Shown piece after piece: positions 18,122-27,937 of a stretch of DNA of 64,000 nt. The notes below the pieces were generated by a model. It was given only the letters and a program-made list of their open reading frames with translations, did no database searches and was not told the origin of the DNA. The stretch is from Candidatus Lernaella stagnicola (GTDB lineage: Bacteria > Lernaellota > Lernaellaia > Lernaellales > Lernaellaceae): NCBI GenBank assembly GCA_030765525.1, contig JAVCCK010000027.1, positions 300,910 through 364,909 on the forward strand, in the 5' to 3' direction. Numbering within the stretch: the stretch's first letter is position 1; the number at the start of each line of letters is the position of its first letter. Both the position numbers and the translations under genes were made by a program.

Positions 18122-18661
18122 TTATCGTCTCGAGAATCGTTCGGAAAGCTTGGTGCGGCAGGAACTGCAAAATTCGGCGGATTTCTGGTCGACGTCTTCC
18201 ACGTAGGTGGATGAACGCATGACGCAAACCGGGTCGTAGCAGTGAACGAGGCCGAAGGTGTGGCCCAATTCGTGCACCGTCTCCTTCTCGATGCGCTCGG
18301 CATAGAGCGGCGGGTCGTGGCGCAGCCCATAGAACTCGTTGTGCAGTCGATAGGTCGAAAGGATGGCGCCGAGGCCCTGTAGTTGGGCCTCCCCGAACAC
18401 AAATGTGAAGATGGGCAGGAAGAGATCGGCTTCCGTCACGCCGACGATACGCCGGGCGTCGGACGGGGGGTCCTTGATGATTTCCATCAGCAGTTTGGAA
18501 ACATGGTACTGGTTGCGCGTGCGGTCGAAGGCGTAGGCAATGTCGCGCAGCCCCGGGCCGATGGTGCTCGGCAGGCCGAAGGCGCGCTCGATGGCGGCGC
18601 TCATGACGTCCAGTACTACCGGCGCCACCTGCCCCAACGGCATCAGGTAGACAAGCGTCAT
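18122..18661 (-). CDS. amzA: Archaemetzincin-family zinc metalloprotease
   Basis: 179 residues, the usual size for prokaryotic AmzA. The zinc motif HELGHTFGLVHC (H130, E131, H134, H140) is followed by C141, C146 and C165-SSC168, giving the archaemetzincin pattern HExxHxxGxxHC-x4-CxM...CxxC with a second structural zinc. No signal peptide, so cytoplasmic. Only 6 bases separate it from the sigma54 regulator gene upstream on the same strand, so it is the third gene of a kinase-regulator-protease operon. Substrates of the family are essentially unknown. Confidence 0.92.
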   Translation of the reverse strand: MTLVYLMPLGQVAPVVLDVMSAAIERAFGLPSTIGPGLRDIAYAFDRTRNQYHVSKLLMEIIKDPPSDARRIVGVTEADLFLPIFTFVFGEAQLQGLGAILSTYRLHNEFYGLRHDPPLYAERIEKETVHELGHTFGLVHCYDPVCVMRSSTYVEDVDQKSAEFCSSCRTKLSERFSRR

Positions 18662-18667
18662 CGGCCT

Positions 18668-20034
<1,367 letters not shown>

Positions 20035-20038
<4 letters not shown>

Positions 20039-21783
20039 TCCTCGGCTCCTTCGTTAGAAGTTGGCGGTGAGATCGCTTCTTCCGGCGCCACCAGACCGCT
20101 CGGGACGGCGTCCGGCCCACCGATCTCAAACTTTTCGGTGGGTCCGCTGCGCGGCAGCGTGATCACAAACGTGGTGCCTTCGCCCACACGGGATCTCACC
20201 ACGATGTCGCCGTCGTGCGATTTCACGATTCCGTACACGACCGAGAGCCCCATACCGATGTTCTTCTTCGTGTCTTTGGCGGAGAAGAAGGGCTCGAAAA
20301 TGCGGGGCAGCACGTGTTCCGGGATACCCTTGCCGGTGTCGACCACCCGCATGGTCACCGCGGCCTTGGCGTCGAAGTCGACTTCGATGGTCAGCTTTCC
20401 GCCTTTGGGCATGGCGTCCAGGGCGTTGACTATCAGCGCGACGAGCATTTGCTGCAAGCCGCTGGCATCGCAATAGATCTTGTCGTCGCCGTGGCGAACG
20501 ATTTCCTTGGTCAAGGCGACGCTTTTCATGTCGGCGGTGTGTTTGATCAGGGCGATGCTCTTATCGATGATCGCCGAAACGCTTTCCCACCGGAACTCGC
20601 CGAACGATGACTTCGAAAACATCAGCAGGTTCTTGACGATCTCGCCGCAGCGCTTCACCTCCCCGGCCGAAAGGTCGAGATACTGGTGAATCTTCTCGCC
20701 CTGGGTGGGCGGCGTTTCCTCGCGACCCAGCAGCTTCATGGTGAGCTTCAAGTAGCTCAGCACGCCGGATAGCGGGTTGTTGAGTTCGTGGGCGACCATC
20801 GCCGAGAGCTTGCCCAGCGACGCCATTTTTTCGGAAATCAACACGCTTTCGTGCGCCTTTTCCAACTCCTCGGTACGCTCGAGCACTTTTTGCTCCAGCG
20901 TGCGGCTCCATTCCAGAAGCGATTCCCGCGCCTCGGAAACCCGCTGCACCATCAGGCGGAACGACTTGGCCATCTGGCCGATTTCGTCGTCGGACGCGGT
21001 GGGTAGCTCCACGCTGAAGTCACCCTCGGCGATGGCCGTGGTGGCACCGGTCAGTTGCTTGATGGGCCGCATGAGGTAGCGCGAGACGATCAGCGCGAAA
21101 ACCGCCACCGCGAACACCGTGACCAGCAAGAAGATCACGAGGAACCACAAATCGGCGTAGAAGGGCGCGAGTATTTCATCCTCGAAAACCGCCACGACGA
21201 TGATCCAGTCGTAGGGTTTGAAGTAACCGAATTTCGCGATTTTACCGCGAGGCGTGCCGTGTTCGTCCGGCCACGGATAGCGCAGGGTCTTGACCGCGCC
21301 GGGTTGCATGCCGCCGGTCCGGTCCCGGATTTTCAGCAATTCGGAAATGCCCGTGTCCAGCTTGAATAGGTTCATGCGTTCGAGCTGCGGGTGAACCTGG
21401 AACACGCCCTTGGAATCCAGCACGTAGGCGTAACCGGTGTCGCCGACCTGGATGCTGCGGATCAATTCGCGCAACGTCAAGAACCGGTCGCCTTCCTGCC
21501 AGGCGGGCGAAGCGCCGGTTTGGGTATCGACTTGCGCCACCGAGGTCTCGCGAATGCGGTCCAACGCCTCCTGCGCCTCGCAAGCCAGCGCGATCATCTT
21601 AATAATGCGCTCGAGTTCGCTTTCGGCGCTGCGCAGGCTCACCTGGCGCAAATCGCGCAGGCTCCACGCCGCAAAGCCGATTATGGGCAGCAGCGACACG
21701 AGTAAAAACATCAGCGTCAGCTTTTGCCCAAACCGCCCGCGCGGCAATCCGAGTATCTTTTTTCTGCCTTTTTCTTCCGTCAT
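20035..21783 (-). CDS. Membrane sensor histidine kinase (Cache-like, HAMP, HisKA, HATPase)
   Basis: Start taken at ATG 21783 (MTEEKGRKK); the frame is also open to a TTG at 21828. About 582 residues. First TM TLMFLLVSLLPIIGFAAW; a periplasmic Cache/PDC-like sensor (GDTGYAYVLDSKGVFQVHP, YDWIIVVAVFEDEI); second TM LWFLVIFLLVTVFAVAVFALIV; HAMP; coiled coil; HisKA with AMVAHELNNPLSG; HATPase with N box VALIVNALDAM and G boxes VVDTGKGIP and GMGLSVVYGIVKSH. The Cache fold suggests sensing of a small extracellular ligand. Partner of the NtrC-type regulator. Confidence 0.94.
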
Positions 21784-22073
21784 GTTGATCCGGCGACGTT
21801 GCGCATACACCACGCGTTTCCAACCCAAAAACCTTCTTTTCGTACCACAGTTAGAACCCTATGGGTAGGCGCTCCGCGACGCGGACTGCCTAGATGAGGC
21901 CCGTTTGGCACCTGTCGAAATGATGTCCGTCGCCGCCAAGGCCATCACGCCTAACAACCTCAACAACGCACCGTTTTTGAGACGTCATGTTTTTGCCGAT
22001 TCCGGAAAGCGCGTCGCTATACTATCATTCGGTGTTTCGCGCATCCGGCTGTTGCACAAGGAGAGTTCGGAGC

Positions 22074-24833
22074 ATGCACATCTTCTCACCGCGAAGTTGG
22101 ACGGCGGCCATCCTGATCGTGACGGCTTTTGCCGCCATCACCCAAGCCGCCGGAATGAGCGTTCACTGCGAAGTAAGCACCCGCGCCGCCCACTATTTCG
22201 ACTTCGACCAATACCCCGCCTATCGCGATATCGTGCAAGCGCACCCCGAAGCCTATCAGGCCGGATCTCCCTTCCCCGATTGGGGCTACGCCTTCGGGTA
22301 TCACGACCCTTCCGAGGACGCCCATTGGCCTCCTTTTCTGATCACCTTCGCCGAATACATTCACGATACCTATCCCAAGCCCTGGGACGAAGATACGAAA
22401 AAACTCGTGGCATTCCTCGCGGGCGTAATTTCCCACGCCAATGCCGACCTGGATTGGCACGGGCTCGGCGGCGTGGACGAGGGCACCATCGACGTGATGT
22501 CCGAGCAGGAATTCCACGGTGACTGGAACGCCGCGCACGGCATCGCCGACACCGGCGGCGAATTCATCGACCGCTACGAGCGCGACATGGACTGGCTGGA
22601 ACTGCGCTGGTATTTCCCCTTCGCGGACATCGTCGCGGTGTACGAGCGCTACGGCTACGAGCCCGGGTACATCACCGAAGAAGTGTTGCGACCGCGCACC
22701 TTCATGCTCTTTCTCGGCGCGCTGGCCAATCGCCTCGGCGGCTGGCTGCTCTACCCCGATTACGCGCGGCAGTCGCCCTTTTTGGTCGAGGAACTCAACG
22801 ATTATTTCATCGGCGGCCTCGACGGCATGGCGATCCGTGTGATGTGGCAATGGTGGGATTACTTCACGATCATCGAGGAAGGCGGTTCCGACGCGCTGTC
22901 GCCCGCCGTGGCGTGGGGGGAAGTGGAGCGACACGAAAACCCGCTGCTGCCTCCTCTCGAACAACTGCTCTTCGTCGCCAACCTCGCCGACATCGAAATT
23001 GAACGAGGCGAGCGCGGCGTGACTTACATCGCCCGCTTGCCCCGCCCCCTGGTGCGCAACGACCAGATCGATAAGCCCGACATCGAGCCGGTAACGCCGG
23101 CCGTGTCTTGGTTCGCCGACGAACCGTACCGCTACGTGGGGCACCGCTTCGCGCGCGGCGATTTCAACGGCGACGGCACAGCCGATCTGGCCCTGGGCGG
23201 ACACGGCTACGGCGAGCCGGGCCTGCCGCAACTGGGCGAGGTGTACGTGTTTTTCGGCGGTGCGCCGCTTCTCGGCGAGGTGTCAATCGAGGAAGCCGAT
23301 CTCGTGCTGCAAGGTGGTGAATCCCACGGCCGCTTCGGCTGGCAATTGGCCGTCGTCGATCTCAACCGCGACGGCGTGGCCGACCTTGCCGTCTCGACGC
23401 CCACCACCCAAGCCGACGCTACGGAATACCGGGGCGAAGTGTCGGTGTTCTTCGGCGGCGGCGATTTCGGCGGCGAGCCCGACATCATCGTGGCGGCGGC
23501 GGAAACCTACGCCAACCTCGGCCACAGCCTCGCCGGGGGCGACCTTAACGGCGACGGGTTCGCGGATTTGATCGTCGGTTCGCCTTATGCGCGAAGCAGC
23601 GGCTCGCAAAACGGGTTGGCTCTCGTGTTTTTCAGCGGCCTGGCGGCGGGGACGTACTCTCCTGCCGACGCCGATTGGCTTGTCTTTGGCGAGCAGCCCT
23701 ACGATTGGTTCGGGTACGCCCTCGGACACTACGAAACGCCGACCGGCAGGCGCATGCTCGTGGTCGGCGCGCCGGGGTGCGACACCGACGACCGGCAGGC
23801 CACCGGCACGCTCTACGCCTACGACTTCACCGGCGCGATCCCGACGGAAGCGTTTCTGGAACTCAGCGGCCGCGACGAATTCGACAAGGTCGGAAGCGCC
23901 TTCACCTTCGGCGCGTACTACGGAGACGGTGAGCCGTGGCTCGCGGTCGCCGCCCCAACCCGCAGCGACGGAAGCCTGACCCACACCGGAGCCGTGTATT
24001 TGCTTCAACTCTCGTGGCTCGCCGGTGCGCAATCGATCGACGACTTCGCCGGCGCACAAATTCTGTTCGGCGAAGCAAACTGGTCGCGGCTCGGCCGCCG
24101 TTTGGTCACCGGCGACGCCAACGCCGACGGCACGGACGATCTGTTGATCGTCCAACCGTGGCACGGCACATGGACCAAACGCATGGTCGGGACCGCCTAT
24201 CTCTATCTTGGAGGGCCGGGTTTTCTGGGCGACCACACTCTCGCCGACGCCACGTGGACGATCCCCGGCCAAACCCATCAGGCAATGCTCGGCGACGCGG
24301 CGCACATGTGGGATGTCGACGGTGACGGCCACGACGATGTGCTGCTCGGCGCCCCCCGCGATTCCCGCCACGCCAGGCACGGCGGCACTGCCAATATCTA
24401 CCTCGCCCCGGTGCCGCGCCCGGCTGTCCTCACCCCGGCCGTGGCCTCTCCCGGCGACGAAGGGCGCTTCACGTTGACGGGAGCCGGCTTCTTCAACGGA
24501 GAGCTGACCCTGACCTTGGGCGGCGGCGACGTCCTGAAGCCGCGCAACGTGCAGATTGAAAACGTCGAAACCGTATCCTTCGATTTGCGGATTCCCGCCC
24601 GCGCACCGCTGGGCGCGTACGAACTGACGATGGAAAACGTCTTCGGCCAAGGCTTGCTGCCCGACGCCCTGACCTTGGTGGACGACCCACCCGCCGATGA
24701 TGATGACGATGACGACGACGATGATAACGACGATCATGATGACGACGATGACGATGACAATGACGATGACACGGTCGACTACACGATTCACGGCGGAGAC
24801 GAAAACAACAAGGAAGACGGCTGCGGTTTCTGA
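22074..24833 (+). CDS. Secreted GPI-phospholipase-D-like protein: zinc-PLC domain, FG-GAP propeller, Asp-rich tail
   Basis: Start ATG 22074 has AAGGAGAG upstream and gives a signal peptide (AAILIVTAFAAITQAAG). 919 residues. Residues ~27-350 match the N-terminal catalytic region of vertebrate GPLD1: GMSVHCEVSTRAAHYF, AYQAGSPFPDWGYAF, SEDAHWPPFLITFAEYIHD, KKLVAFLAGVISHANADLDWHGLG. The His/Asp pattern fits the zinc-dependent phospholipase C fold. Residues ~370-790 hold about seven FG-GAP repeats (GDFNGDGTADLALGG, VDLNRDGVADLAVSTP, GDLNGDGFADLIVGSP), the integrin-type propeller also found in GPLD1. An IPT/TIG-like segment precedes an Asp run and the tail DGCGF. Predicted to cleave a phospho-lipid or glycolipid outside the cell. 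Confidence 0.88.
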   Translation: MHIFSPRSWTAAILIVTAFAAITQAAGMSVHCEVSTRAAHYFDFDQYPAYRDIVQAHPEAYQAGSPFPDWGYAFGYHDPSEDAHWPPFLITFAEYIHDTYPKPWDEDTKKLVAFLAGVISHANADLDWHGLGGVDEGTIDVMSEQEFHGDWNAAHGIADTGGEFIDRYERDMDWLELRWYFPFADIVAVYERYGYEPGYITEEVLRPRTFMLFLGALANRLGGWLLYPDYARQSPFLVEELNDYFIGGLDGMAIRVMWQWWDYFTIIEEGGSDALSPAVAWGEVERHENPLLPPLEQLLFVANLADIEIERGERGVTYIARLPRPLVRNDQIDKPDIEPVTPAVSWFADEPYRYVGHRFARGDFNGDGTADLALGGHGYGEPGLPQLGEVYVFFGGAPLLGEVSIEEADLVLQGGESHGRFGWQLAVVDLNRDGVADLAVSTPTTQADATEYRGEVSVFFGGGDFGGEPDIIVAAAETYANLGHSLAGGDLNGDGFADLIVGSPYARSSGSQNGLALVFFSGLAAGTYSPADADWLVFGEQPYDWFGYALGHYETPTGRRMLVVGAPGCDTDDRQATGTLYAYDFTGAIPTEAFLELSGRDEFDKVGSAFTFGAYYGDGEPWLAVAAPTRSDGSLTHTGAVYLLQLSWLAGAQSIDDFAGAQILFGEANWSRLGRRLVTGDANADGTDDLLIVQPWHGTWTKRMVGTAYLYLGGPGFLGDHTLADATWTIPGQTHQAMLGDAAHMWDVDGDGHDDVLLGAPRDSRHARHGGTANIYLAPVPRPAVLTPAVASPGDEGRFTLTGAGFFNGELTLTLGGGDVLKPRNVQIENVETVSFDLRIPARAPLGAYELTMENVFGQGLLPDALTLVDDPPADDDDDDDDDDNDDHDDDDDDDNDDDTVDYTIHGGDENNKEDGCGF

Positions 24834-24886
24834 GATGGACGCGCCGCCGCACACTCGCCGCGCGCTCGCTGCATAACATCGCCTGA

Positions 24887-24915
24887 TTGACGCAACGCAT
24901 GTGCTCGCCTAATAT
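24887..24915 (+). promoter_or_regulatory. Candidate sigma70 promoter for the lipoprotein / TonB-receptor operon
   Basis: TTGACG (24887-24892) and TAATAT (24910-24915) are separated by an ideal 17 bases, and the -10 ends 36 bases before the first gene of the operon. Confidence 0.6.
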
Positions 24916-24951
24916 GCCCGCCGAGACATAAATACACAAAACGGATGGCGC

Positions 24952-25458
24952 ATGCGTCGCGTATTGATGATCTGCATAACCCTGGCCTGGTTGGCGGCCC
25001 TACCGGCGTGCGGGCCCGGTTGGGAAGGGTATGACGACCAATACTCCGACCCCGGTCCGGTTCCCGCCGAGCCCTGGGAAGGCGAGGAAAGCATCTTCGT
25101 CGAATTGGCTGATACCAGCGTGGAAGTGCCGCTGGCGGGCCTGGATACGCGCGACTACCTCGGCGTGCGTGCCGTGCTGATGGCTGATTTGATCGTCGCC
25201 TCCGGCCTGACGCCGAATCCCGAATCGTACTGGTACGATTTCACCGCCACCGACGGTTACAACCTTTTTCGCAAGCGTTACGAGGACGCGACGTTACTGC
25301 CGAGTTGGGCGGAAATGACGGTCGGATACTTGTACTTCGACGCACGTTACGACGATTTAGCCGCGGGCTGGAGTCAATACCCCTGGGGCAGCGCGCTTTC
25401 GGCTTATCAAATCAAGTGGATGAACGGCGGCACGATCACGCTGCTGCCCGTCGAGTAA
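24952..25458 (+). CDS. Small lipoprotein, single copy of the shared repeat domain
   Basis: 168 residues. The signal MRRVLMICITLAWLAALPACG ends in a lipobox (LPAC). There is no Asp run, only a short acidic Pro-rich linker. The remaining ~115 residues form one domain: VEVPLAGLDTRDYLGVRAVLMADLIVASGL, YWYDFTATDGYNLFRKR, LPSWAEMTVGYLYFD, and a final SAYQIKWMNGGTITLL. This is the same pattern as the duplicated domain of the 17 kb lipoprotein. It is followed after 16 bases by a larger lipoprotein with more diverged copies. Function unknown; position suggests a surface partner of the TonB receptor downstream. Confidence 0.72.
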   Translation: MRRVLMICITLAWLAALPACGPGWEGYDDQYSDPGPVPAEPWEGEESIFVELADTSVEVPLAGLDTRDYLGVRAVLMADLIVASGLTPNPESYWYDFTATDGYNLFRKRYEDATLLPSWAEMTVGYLYFDARYDDLAAGWSQYPWGSALSAYQIKWMNGGTITLLPVE

Positions 25459-25474
25459 CATCATGAGGTATGCA

Positions 25475-27937
25475 ATGAGAAGCTTGGTTCGGTTGTTCTT
25501 GATTCTCTCGCTGTGTTTCGCCCTCGCCTTCGTATTGGGCTGCGCCGAGAAAAGCTCCGGCAACGACGATGACGACGACGAAGGCGACGACGACACGCCG
25601 CCCGAATCCGGCGTCGGCTCCTACACCATCCACTTGAATATGGTCGCCACATTGATCGGTGAAAGCCTCGAGCCCACCGGCCGCGAAGTCTACGACGCCG
25701 CCGGCGACACGGCCAACGTGGAGGCCATCGCTCTGCAAGATTACCTCGCCGCGCTGACGCCTTTTGCCGAAGATGCCGACGGCTTCGACTACCTCTTTCT
25801 AACCGAATTCGAAGACGAGCAGGTCGGCCCGATTTCCTATGCCGACCTCGCCGATGCCGTCTTTTATGAAGACACCGCGGCCGCCGCGCTCTGCCTGGGC
25901 TTCCTCAGCGCGGGCCACGAGACGCAAAGCCTGTGCGGGCTCGAACTCGGCTGGATCGTCACCGTGCCGCAAACCGACGCCTTCGATTTCGTCGCGCTGT
26001 CCGACCTCAACACGCGCACCGGCGAGACGCCCGACCATTTGGGCGAGACCGTCGCCGTGCAGGCCATCGTGCATACGGGCACGAACACCGTGGTGTCGGG
26101 AACCTACGTCAAAGCCTATCTGCAGCAGGACGGCTACGGCGTGAAAGTGTTCGCCGACGCGGGCGCGACCGAAACCAACCAGGGCTACGACGGGCAACTG
26201 GTGACCGACATCGAAACCTTCATCGGCGACGAAGTGTTCGTGCTGGGCCGCGTCACGGTGCACGACGGCATGATCGAACTCGTGCCCAAAAGCGGCTACC
26301 ACCTCGCGGTGGTGTCGATCGGTAATGACGTCGCGGCCCCGTCAACATTGACGATCGACGAACTCGCGGCCGATCGCTATCGCTACGCTGCCGCGTTGGT
26401 GCGACTCAACGACGTGGAGATCGTCGACGTCAATCCGGACATCCCCACGACCGACTGGCCGATGTACGGCACGAAGTCGAAGGACATCTCGATTCGCCAC
26501 ACGAGCGGCGGCGCGAAAATGGTGCTGCCGGTTTACGAGAACACCGGCCTGCCCGGTTCGGACAAACCGGCGGCGGGCTTCGATCTAGCCGGCGCATTTG
26601 AAGTGAGCGGCAGTTCGAATCAGGTCTACCCGCGGCGCATCGAGGATATCAATCCCTCGGCCGAACGCCTGGCGGGACAGATCAAAGTCAGCATCAACGG
26701 CGAAAACAAAAGCGCCGTCCTGCAACTGGACGACTTCCCCACGGGCTTGCAGCCCATCGGCGACGGCGGCGCGTTGGTGCCGGTTGTGTCGCTGGCCGAA
26801 ATCATCCGCACGGCGGGACTGACGCGCAACCCGCGGGTCATGACCTTCAAACCCGTTGCCTACGACGACCGCCAACCCTTCCAAACCGCCATCTGGGAAG
26901 AGATGAAAAGCGGTATGGTGTACCAGGGCACGCGGGGAAGCGCCGACCAGCCGGACCCGATGCTCAACAGTTACTTCTGGCCACAGATGGGCCTCTCGGA
27001 TATCTACTACCTCAACGGCGTCAACCGGGTCGCGGGTTTCCGGACCGTCGAACCGCCCGAAGAAGGCGAAGCGGATTACGGCGAGGGCATGACGCTGATC
27101 ATCAACGGCACGTCCTTCGCCGTCCCCTTTGAAGGGTTGACCAAAACCGAATACGACGGTCAGGAAGCCATCGCGGTTTCGCAACTGATCAGCGACGGAG
27201 TGATCGAGCTGTTCACCATGAGCGGCAGCTTCACGACCGATCAAATCAAGCTGCTGTACGACTACCGCTTCGTGAATCAAGGTGGCAACGAAGACGTTGT
27301 GGTGCGCTTTGCGGACCTGGCCGGCGGCTACTTGCTGCTCGGCGACGACCCGCGGATCGTCTTCCCCGAACTGGGCGATTCCTACACGCTGGATGAGGTG
27401 CTCACCGTCGATATGATGCGCTACATTCAGGTGGAATTCGGTGACGGCAGCGACCCCGTCGTCGTTTACTTGCGCGATTGCGACACCGAATCGGTCGAAA
27501 ACGACGCCGGCGAGACGGTCGAAGCTGTCTTCTACGACACAGTTGCCGTCGCGGCCGGCATCGAAGACACCGATTTCAACAAGTATCTCTACGATTACTG
27601 GCTCGTCTCCGCCGACGAATTCGTCTCCACCTGGAGCTACGGCCACGGCCACTTCGACCACCTGTACATCATCCCGTATGAGAATAGCGGCTTCACCACC
27701 GACTTCGGCGAGCACAGCGTCGGCGCCTACGGCGGCCGAGCTTCGACCAAAGCCGTGTACGAAATCCAACTCGCCGAGGTGCCGCGGGAAGCGCCCTCGA
27801 TTCCGGTCGTCAGCATGCTCGACGGCGAAACCGTTATCTGGGGCACCGACGCCAACACCTGCGAAGGCTGCCACTGGAAAAGCGGCGAACTGCACTTGGA
27901 GGAAATCAACTGCTACTCCTGCCACGCCGAACCCTGA
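25475..27937 (+). CDS. Multidomain Asp-rich lipoprotein with OB-like domain, repeats and C-terminal dihaem motif
   Basis: ATG 25475 (GAGG seven bases upstream) is preferred over ATG 25463; about 820 residues. Lipobox FVLGC, then a short Asp-rich linker. Order of domains: a diverged repeat (~50-180), an OB-fold-like region with HLGETVAVQAIVHTGTNTVVSGTYVKAYLQQDGYGVKVFAD and DEVFVLGRVTVHDGMIELVP (~190-390), then three further repeat-like units (IKVSINGENKSAVLQLDDF; MTLIINGTSFAVPFEGL; IQVEFGDGSDPVVVYL). The last 30 residues carry CEGCH and CYSCH, two c-type haem attachment motifs. The TonB receptor gene starts inside its 3' end. Expected in the outer membrane facing out. Haem attachment would need cytochrome c maturation. 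No close named family recognised. Confidence 0.75.
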   Translation: MRSLVRLFLILSLCFALAFVLGCAEKSSGNDDDDDEGDDDTPPESGVGSYTIHLNMVATLIGESLEPTGREVYDAAGDTANVEAIALQDYLAALTPFAEDADGFDYLFLTEFEDEQVGPISYADLADAVFYEDTAAAALCLGFLSAGHETQSLCGLELGWIVTVPQTDAFDFVALSDLNTRTGETPDHLGETVAVQAIVHTGTNTVVSGTYVKAYLQQDGYGVKVFADAGATETNQGYDGQLVTDIETFIGDEVFVLGRVTVHDGMIELVPKSGYHLAVVSIGNDVAAPSTLTIDELAADRYRYAAALVRLNDVEIVDVNPDIPTTDWPMYGTKSKDISIRHTSGGAKMVLPVYENTGLPGSDKPAAGFDLAGAFEVSGSSNQVYPRRIEDINPSAERLAGQIKVSINGENKSAVLQLDDFPTGLQPIGDGGALVPVVSLAEIIRTAGLTRNPRVMTFKPVAYDDRQPFQTAIWEEMKSGMVYQGTRGSADQPDPMLNSYFWPQMGLSDIYYLNGVNRVAGFRTVEPPEEGEADYGEGMTLIINGTSFAVPFEGLTKTEYDGQEAIAVSQLISDGVIELFTMSGSFTTDQIKLLYDYRFVNQGGNEDVVVRFADLAGGYLLLGDDPRIVFPELGDSYTLDEVLTVDMMRYIQVEFGDGSDPVVVYLRDCDTESVENDAGETVEAVFYDTVAVAAGIEDTDFNKYLYDYWLVSADEFVSTWSYGHGHFDHLYIIPYENSGFTTDFGEHSVGAYGGRASTKAVYEIQLAEVPREAPSIPVVSMLDGETVIWGTDANTCEGCHWKSGELHLEEINCYSCHAEP

